Assembly: GCF_003945595.2 (NCBI RefSeq)
Contig: NW_024104365.1
Coordinates: 4,931,049 to 4,995,048, forward strand
Reading direction: 5' to 3'
DNA from: Pipra filicauda
Taxonomy: Eukaryota > Chordata > Aves > Passeriformes > Pipridae
DNA length: 64,000 nt
Under the pieces are notes generated by a model. It searched no databases. It was not told where the DNA came from and saw nothing but the letters and a program-made list of their open reading frames with translations. Below are positions 60,001 through 64,000 of the stretch, piece after piece (within the stretch, counting starts at the first letter, position 1; each line of letters opens with the position of its first letter). The translations under genes were made by a program, and so were the position numbers.

Positions 60001-62826
60001 TGATTTTGCTTATAAAGAAAGTGTTATCTTCTAAATAGACTTACAGAACACAACTACTTTTATCAGTTGTTAATGTCAGAGACTGAATTTGTGTCTCACT
60101 GGATTATTTGACTGATGGGTTGAATAAACCATGGCAGGGGGGGTGGGGGTGAAGGGGCTAGGCCTAGGCCTGCAGCCAACATGGTGCAACCATGCAGAGC
60201 ACATGGCAGGGAAAGCCATGTGGCCGAGCTGCCAATTAGGCTGCCTGGTGGCCTGCCCACACCATGTCCCCATGAGAATCTAAGTGGCTGTGGCATCCCT
60301 GACTTTGGCTGGGGGGACAGTGAGTGGCAGTCAGCCAAAGGTCCCGTATAGAGGGAGTGGCCACAAGAGTGAGAGTCTATAAATGGACATGCATGGGGTC
60401 TCCATCCCCCCTTGGCCTCTGCCCTCCTGACCTGTCAACATGTAACCTCCAGAGTGGTAAATACGCCTCTCTCCTCTCTTTCTCTCTTTATTCTTCCTTC
60501 TCTAAATCTCTCTTCCTTTACTACTGTGGGCAACTTGTCTGTATTTCATAGAATCATAGAATCAACTGGGTTGGGAAAGACCTCCGAGATCAAGTCCAAC
60601 CCTTGATCCAACACTGCCATGGTTACTAGACCACAGCACTAAGTGCCACATCCAGTCTCATCTTAAAAACCTCCAGGGACAGTGAATCCACCACCTCCCT
60701 GGGCAGCCCATTCCAACGTCTGATTACTCTCTCTGTAAAAAATGTTTTCCTAATATTCAACCTAAATCTCCCCGACACAGCTTACGACTGTGCCCTCTTA
60801 TCCTACTGGTGGTTGCCTGGGAGAAGAGACCGATGCCCACCTGGCTACAACCTCCTTTCAGGTAGTTGTAGAGAGTGATGAGGTCTATGCCTGCACCTCC
60901 TCTTCTCCAGGCTACTTCACTTAAGTTATGGGTATTTCACTTAAGTTTGTGTTTGCTGGGTGTAACAAAGGTTCACTTACTACAGCAATGCTTGCTAGTG
61001 TCAGTAACATGTTGTAATGCTTTTGTGAAGTTGCATGTTATTTCTGTTAAATCCTTTCTGCCAAAACCCATTTTCTCAACAAATCGTAAGAAATCTCTTA
61101 GAGAAAAATGTGTAGTTTTATTCCAGATGTGAACTCAAGGTACCAAAGAATCAAAAGGCTTTGTGTAAACAAAATCTCTTGAAGCCTGAAATAAGTGTAA
61201 CACCAAGTAAAGCGTGGAGCTTCTAAACCAGGTTGTAACAGTTAGCTAAATCAATTCCTATTAAAAGTTATTTGAGCGGCACACTCAAAGTATTAACTCA
61301 CTTTGGTGGAATTTTCTCATAGCAGTTCCTCCTACTACAACATTACTCTACAAGGTCTTGCACCTTCTGAAACTCACTTCTATACTCTCCACTCTTCTTT
61401 GTCATTATTACATACAGGCATCCAGGTGGGCAGAGGGTAGGTTCAGATTGGACATAAGGAGGAATTTTTTTTTTTTACAGTGAAGGTGGTGAGGCACTGG
61501 AATAAGTTGCCCAGAGAAGTTGTGGATGCCCACTTCATGGGAAGTTTTCAAGGCCGGGGGTTGGGGTTTTGAGCAACCTGGTCTAGTGAAAGGTGTCTCT
61601 GTCCATGCAGGAGGGTTGAACTAGATGATCTCTGAAGGTCCCTTCTAACTCAAAACATCCCAAGATTCTGATTTTATGTATTTTAGTGCAGTTTATTGAA
61701 CAGAAGCTCCTGATTCTCCTACCTGTTCTGACTGGATTTTTGAGACTATTCTGGCATACTCTTATCCTACTTTCTCAACATAAAACACACAGATAGCCTT
61801 GAAGGATTGTCATTCCAGGCACGATGGGTCGATAATTAAAAGATTAGTGTTTCTTCTACTTTAAATCTTTATAACTAGGTATCTTCATTTTCAATTCTGT
61901 CATAAGATCTGTGGACAGAACTGGCTCTAAACTCTATTTAATTAAATTACTAATAAAAGGAATCTCATTATAAATAAGCTCATGTTTTCATAACTAGGTA
62001 AGACAGTAAATTTGATTCTTCAAGCAAGGACATGGATACACTGCTCTAATTAATTAGTGGAGAAACAAACTAAAACTATCATCTCTATCATCTCTCCTTT
62101 TTATAGCTTCACCTCTAATGTCTGGAAAATCTCAAAAAAACAGACCAGAGGGGTAAGTAAATGGGCATGCTATATAAAGATTCCATGGGAGAGCTACAGT
62201 AACTGATACAACTAAAAAGAAGATTTATCAGTGGACAAACTGAAAAAAAAGTTACAGATGAGGAACACACACAAATCACTATTAATGAGTTCAATTAATG
62301 TAATAATCAGCCAAGTTCAATATAAAAGTCTGACAGTATCCAGATACAGTTTTGCCATATAATAGATCTTTCACCTCACATGGCCTTTAAAAGACACTTT
62401 TACCACTAATATGAGGTAGACACTAAAACTTCTAGAAATATTTTTAAGAAGTTCGGATGAGGAAGAAGATTTCCCCACAGATTACTGCTGAACAGTATGG
62501 AGTCTGTGTATAATGTGTAACTAAAGCCAAAGCATTTTGCCTTAATATATTACCAGCTTTTACATGATACAATAATGAAATACAATGCTAGAAAAGCTAA
62601 AAATACAATGCTATATTACTAGACTGTAAAATGTAATTAAAAATAGTTTTTAAAAATATTTCTTCTCAAAGATAATTATGGGAGAAGTTAACATCAAGTC
62701 ATGAACAAACCTTAAAAGCCATCGTGAACAATGACAGAGTATCCAGAATTGTAAGGCAAACTTCGGTGGCAACATTTGCTTCAAGTAAAGACTGGTGAAG
62801 GACATCTGCATCTGAATGGCCATAGC
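41946..62826 (-). CDS. DOCK9: DOCK9 (zizimin1) CDC42 guanine-nucleotide exchange factor, 3' half, 18 coding segments
   Basis: DOCK-D family exchange factor that loads GTP on CDC42 through its DHR2 domain. Segments in transcript order: 62711-62826, 59687-59824, 59209-59391, 59051-59158 (candidate), 58447-58560, 58092-58307, 56273-56330, 53990-54096, 50310-50432, 49842-49955, 49581-49586, 49147-49182, 48212-48358, 47196-47406, 46262-46452, 44969-45069, 44638-44776, 41946-42068. All have GT-AG ends and consistent phase, about 743 codons. DHR2 blocks include [34 protein letters not shown], and the [20 protein letters not shown] junction that should hold the nucleotide-sensor Val. The C-terminus [19 protein letters not shown] separates it from DOCK10/11. 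PH and DHR1 domains lie beyond the right edge. Confidence 0.97.
42069..44637. other. last DOCK9 intron (2.6 kb)
   Basis: AT-rich intron. No repeat family or alternative terminal exon is recognised. Confidence 0.5.
44638..44776 (-). CDS. DOCK9: DOCK9 exon, C-terminal helices of DHR2
   Basis: 139 nt encoding [20 protein letters not shown], then [20 protein letters not shown] and EIMHEQ. The acceptor is tctaaatcag and the donor gtatgt. Confidence 0.97.
44969..45069 (-). CDS. DOCK9: DOCK9 exon, DHR2 lobe C
   Basis: 101 nt encoding [20 protein letters not shown], then [14 protein letters not shown]. It carries the VNAGP segment after the nucleotide sensor. The donor is gtaggt. Confidence 0.97.
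46262..46452 (-). CDS. DOCK9: DOCK9 exon, DHR2 catalytic core
   Basis: 191 nt encoding [20 protein letters not shown], then [20 protein letters not shown] and [17 protein letters not shown]. Nearly identical to human. The acceptor is ttccatccatag and the donor gtaaga. Confidence 0.97.
47196..47406 (-). CDS. DOCK9: DOCK9 exon, DHR2 lobe B
   Basis: 211 nt encoding [20 protein letters not shown], then [20 protein letters not shown] and [14 protein letters not shown]. The acceptor is cctgtttttaag and the donor gtactg. Confidence 0.97.
48212..48358 (-). CDS. DOCK9: DOCK9 exon, DHR2
   Basis: 147 nt (49 codons) encoding [20 protein letters not shown], then [20 protein letters not shown] and VKMIQDSGK. 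The acceptor is tttttacag and the donor gtatga. Confidence 0.97.
49147..49182 (-). CDS. DOCK9: DOCK9 36-nt cassette exon
   Basis: Encodes [12 protein letters not shown], acidic and in frame. I recall the same peptide as an alternatively included segment of mammalian DOCK9 (FFGQ|...|GFFEDEDG). The acceptor is gctttatag read on the minus strand and the donor gtaatt. It is probably alternatively spliced. Confidence 0.85.
49581..49586 (-). CDS. DOCK9: DOCK9 6-nt microexon (A-A)
   Basis: The minus strand reads GCAGCG between acceptor ttatttactaccttaag and a perfect donor gtaagt. Placed between FFGQ and QYQFTD it gives FFGQ-AA-QYQFTD, which I recall from mammalian DOCK9 isoforms. Six nt keeps the frame. 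Confidence 0.7.
49842..49955 (-). CDS. DOCK9: DOCK9 exon, DHR2 lobe A/B boundary
   Basis: 114 nt encoding [20 protein letters not shown], then [18 protein letters not shown]. The acceptor is tttatttttag and the donor gtgagt. Confidence 0.97.
50310..50432 (-). CDS. DOCK9: DOCK9 exon, DHR2 lobe A
   Basis: 123 nt encoding [20 protein letters not shown], then [20 protein letters not shown]. The donor is gtacta. Confidence 0.97.
51285..51722 (-). mobile_element. old, diverged CR1 LINE fragment
   Basis: Reverse-complement CR1 text is still visible: CATTTAACCCTTTGTCCACT, GAACTTCCAGGTCTTTCTGC, GCAGGTGCAAGGCTTTGCAC, and TTTACCCATCTGCAAGTTAG. It is more diverged than the other copies, so probably the oldest CR1 here. 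Its edges are approximate. Confidence 0.7.
52495..52524. repeat. perfect 13-bp stem, 4-nt loop hairpin
   Basis: TTTCAGATAACTT, loop TTAG, AAGTTATCTGAAA. Lies in a DOCK9 intron after a TTATTACT-rich run. Confidence 0.9.
53990..54096 (-). CDS. DOCK9: DOCK9 exon, DHR2 lobe A
   Basis: 107 nt encoding [20 protein letters not shown], then [15 protein letters not shown]. The acceptor is ttaatgccag and the donor gtaagt. This exon type distinguishes DOCK9 from DOCK10/11. Confidence 0.97.
54097..55890. other. DOCK9 intron, left of the SINE
   Basis: AT-rich. Contains (CAAA)n/(TAAA)n-like sequence at 54204-54232. No other repeat is recognised. Confidence 0.5.
55891..56242 (+). mobile_element. SINE insertion with perfect 16-bp target-site duplication
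   Basis: TATAATAAGAAAATAC occurs exactly at 55891-55906 and 56227-56242 and flanks a 320-bp insert. The insert has a tRNA-derived head (55907 to about 55981) with A box TGGTCTAGTGG (55918-55928) and B box GGTTCGATTCC (55961-55971), then an unrelated GC- and CpG-rich body, and ends CGAAGACTGGCCATTATAT with almost no tail. It lacks the CR1-type octamer tail and any long poly-A, so its partner LINE is probably neither CR1 nor L1. An RTE-type partner is possible. Confidence 0.85.
55909..55981 (+). tRNA. tRNA-Glu(CTC)-like SINE head, probably not a functional tRNA
   Basis: The D-arm, anticodon loop CTCTCAC (anticodon CTC at 55944-55946) and T-arm CCGGGTTCGATTCCCGG match tRNA-Glu closely. The 5' acceptor strand does not pair well with the 3' strand, and the sequence runs on into a SINE body inside a target duplication. 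It is therefore annotated as a tRNA-derived pol III promoter. Confidence 0.5.
56273..56330 (-). CDS. DOCK9: DOCK9 exon, start of DHR2
   Basis: 58 nt encoding [19 protein letters not shown]. The acceptor is ttctgttttag and the donor gtatga. The SINE target duplication ends only 30 bp from this donor. Confidence 0.96.
56331..58091. other. DOCK9 intron (1.8 kb)
   Basis: AT-rich. Includes a small imperfect tandem array at 56793-56852. No exon is recognised. Confidence 0.5.
56793..56852. repeat. short imperfect tandem repeat
   Basis: About three diverged copies of AATCTGATCTATGAATTTG. Confidence 0.7.
58092..58307 (-). CDS. DOCK9: DOCK9 exon
   Basis: 216 nt encoding [20 protein letters not shown], then [20 protein letters not shown] and [18 protein letters not shown]. 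It leads into the DHR2 domain. The acceptor is catgttttag and the donor gtaagt. Confidence 0.97.
58447..58560 (-). CDS. DOCK9: DOCK9 exon
   Basis: 114 nt encoding [20 protein letters not shown], then [18 protein letters not shown]. The acceptor is ctgtcaag and the donor gtctgt, both weaker than usual. Confidence 0.96.
59051..59158 (-). CDS. DOCK9: candidate DOCK9 108-nt cassette exon
   Basis: 36 codons without a stop in the DOCK9 frame, with an acceptor (ttgtatttgtag) and a donor (gtatgt). It would insert a Lys-rich segment ([17 protein letters not shown], then [11 protein letters not shown]) between RTHLQ and VIISVSQ, which are contiguous in human DOCK9 as I recall it. The intron to the upstream exon would be only 50 nt, close to the lower limit. 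It could be a true cassette or a chance open stretch. Confidence 0.4.
59209..59391 (-). CDS. DOCK9: DOCK9 exon
   Basis: 183 nt encoding [20 protein letters not shown], then [18 protein letters not shown] and [14 protein letters not shown]. The acceptor is tttcctcag and the donor gttagt. Confidence 0.96.
59687..59824 (-). CDS. DOCK9: DOCK9 exon
   Basis: 138 nt encoding [20 protein letters not shown], then [20 protein letters not shown] and RALIYK. The acceptor is attttaaag and the donor gtaaga. Confidence 0.96.
60089..60548 (+). mobile_element. possible LTR-like element, unclassified
   Basis: A 460-bp block richer in G+C than the surrounding intron. It begins TGTGTCTCACTGG and has a TATA-like CTATAAATGG (60378-60387) followed by a C/T-rich stretch (60457-60520), like the U3-R-U5 layout of an LTR. 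Its end is disturbed by the CR1 insertion at 60549. No clean target duplication is seen, so the class is uncertain. Confidence 0.3.
60549..60931 (-). mobile_element. CR1 LINE 3' fragment with candidate 8-bp duplication
   Basis: It starts TAGAATCATAGAATCAACTGG, the reverse complement of a CR1 octamer tail, and runs through CTAATATTCAACCTAAATCT to CTCCTCTTCTCCAGGCTAC. GTATTTCA occurs at 60541-60548 and 60932-60939 and may be a target duplication. It lies in a DOCK9 intron. Confidence 0.88.
61418..61672 (+). mobile_element. CR1 LINE 3' end
   Basis: GGTTCAGATTGGACATAAGG, GAATAAGTTGCCCAGAGAAG, CTAGATGATCTCTGAAGGTC and a decayed AAGATTCTGATTTTATG tip. Opposite orientation to 60549-60931. Confidence 0.9.
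61673..62710. other. DOCK9 intron
   Basis: AT-rich, with no recognised repeat or exon. Confidence 0.5.
62711..62826 (-). CDS. DOCK9: DOCK9 exon (most upstream in window)
   Basis: 116 nt encoding [20 protein letters not shown], then [18 protein letters not shown]. The acceptor is aatttctgtag and the donor gtttgt. It starts in phase 1, needing one nt from the next upstream exon, which lies outside the window. Confidence 0.96.
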
Positions 62827-64000
62827 CTACAGAAATTCCAAACGAAGTGTAAGTGCTGGATACACTCATTTAAATGTTTCCTATTTCCAAAAGACTTGAT
62901 GAACTAGGAAAAGATTAACAAGTAAAAGCCTGACAGAAGTTAGTCTTCAATGCAGAAAAATAATTCATATTCATTTAAGTATTTTTCAAATATAGACATA
63001 CAGTTATTCTAACATAATTTGCACGTGATCATAAAATATATTAAGTAAGAATGTCAACAATAGAAGCATTAAACAGCAGTTAAAACAATATGTGATATTT
63101 CAAATATATGTGTATACATACACAGGTGTATATATATATATAAAGATACAGTTAGATATATATATACACATATATATTCATAAAATAAGTACTGCAGTAG
63201 GATGAAGTTACAGCTGAAAATACATAATTTTGGTAATTTAGTGATGTTATAATGATCTCAAAGTTAATCACAAGTCAACCATGATGAAAATACAAAACAG
63301 TAAGAGCTGCAGGAATACAATCACCTACTTATATGCAGCTTAAGACCCAAGTAATGAATTCTGCACTTGTAGCAATACCATGTAATAGCTCTGTATTTAA
63401 GAAAAACATTCTATTGCTTCTAGCTCCATACTGTATTTTAATAATAAAAAAAAAACATATCCTGCTTCAGCACTTGTTATAATATGTCCCTTATGTTCCC
63501 TAACACCGGTCTTCAAGCACCAGGTTGACAAATGTGCCCAAGGTGCTTTATAAAAATTTGGTCTGGATCATGTTTATATGTTAGATTTATAGTCAACTTG
63601 GCATCACCAAATCAATTACATGGATGACAAACTTGCTGAGATCAAGGAAAGAATGGAAAAAATTACATATTCTTTTATAATGACCCCTGGCCACTTCTTT
63701 CTGCATCTTCTTGCTTCCCTGGCTAAACTACGCATGTATACCCATAACAGCCAGTTTCTTTAGATTTATATGTTGTTTCTTCAAGCAGAAAACTATACTG
63801 AAATTTCTCAGAGATAAGATATATCACTTACACCATTATTTCAGTTCTATTGATTGCTTAGATGATTAGAAAGGGAGAAAATAATTTGATAATTTACACT
63901 AACAGACAACTGTCTTGCCAAAGAATCTTGATTTTAGAAACAAGTAAAGCAACTATTTCCACCAGATACTTTCTTCCTTTATATATCCCATACAGAATAC
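62827..64000. other. DOCK9 intron, partial
   Basis: AT-rich, with a TA/TG-rich microsatellite at 63103-63178. No exon is recognised up to the window edge. Confidence 0.5.
63103..63178. repeat. TA/TG-rich microsatellite
   Basis: Interrupted TATATA/TGTATA/CACATATA tract. Confidence 0.85.

Noticed and set aside
1..64000. CRISPR array, prokaryotic operon or defence system
   Set aside because: The sequence is vertebrate nuclear DNA with spliced genes and avian retroelements. No regularly spaced repeats or compact gene strings occur.

Overview
The window looks like nuclear DNA from a bird. It carries two vertebrate genes with short exons and GT-AG introns, both on the minus strand. The interspersed repeats are mostly CR1 LINEs ending in the bird-type TGATTCT/CATAGAAT octamer repeats, plus LTRs of the avian ERVL type. 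The gene order SLC15A1 then DOCK9, both in the same orientation, matches human 13q32.3 as I recall it. The species is not determined. A tRNA-headed SINE at 55907-56226 may narrow it.

Region 1, 1-17.5 kb: the 5' half of SLC15A1 (PEPT1, the proton-coupled di/tripeptide transporter). I rebuilt 15 coding exons by translating the minus strand and requiring GT-AG boundaries and phase continuity. They give about 367 codons, running from a start codon in a CpG island near 17.43 kb to an exon at 428-516. The rest of the gene lies beyond the left edge. The N-terminus appears to come from an 8-nt coding end, a 37-nt exon and a 9-nt microexon.

Region 2, 17.5-40 kb: the intergenic interval. It holds a CR1 copy of about 2.3 kb split by a 1212-bp solo LTR with a perfect 15-bp terminal inverted repeat, further CR1 fragments, a minus-strand ERVL-type solo LTR, and an ERVL-type 5' LTR with primer-binding site and leader. 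That leader keeps an open 172-codon hydrophobic frame. One unrecognised 131-codon ORF (25590-25985) is not explained by any repeat I know.

Region 3, 40-63 kb: the 3' half of DOCK9 (zizimin1, a CDC42 exchange factor). There are 18 coding segments, from the stop codon at 41946 up to an exon at 62711-62826. They include the whole DHR2 catalytic region, a 6-nt microexon, a 36-nt cassette exon and a candidate 108-nt in-frame cassette separated from its upstream exon by only 50 nt. The right edge of the window lies inside a DOCK9 intron.

The two genes are unrelated in function: peptide uptake at the brush border, and CDC42 activation in the cytosol and at membranes. There are no operons, CRISPR arrays or prokaryotic features. 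The most unusual items are the SINE with its perfect 16-bp target duplication 30 bp from a DOCK9 splice donor, the microexons, the signal-peptide-like small ORF inside the 1212-bp LTR, and the membrane-type ORF after the ERV primer-binding site.
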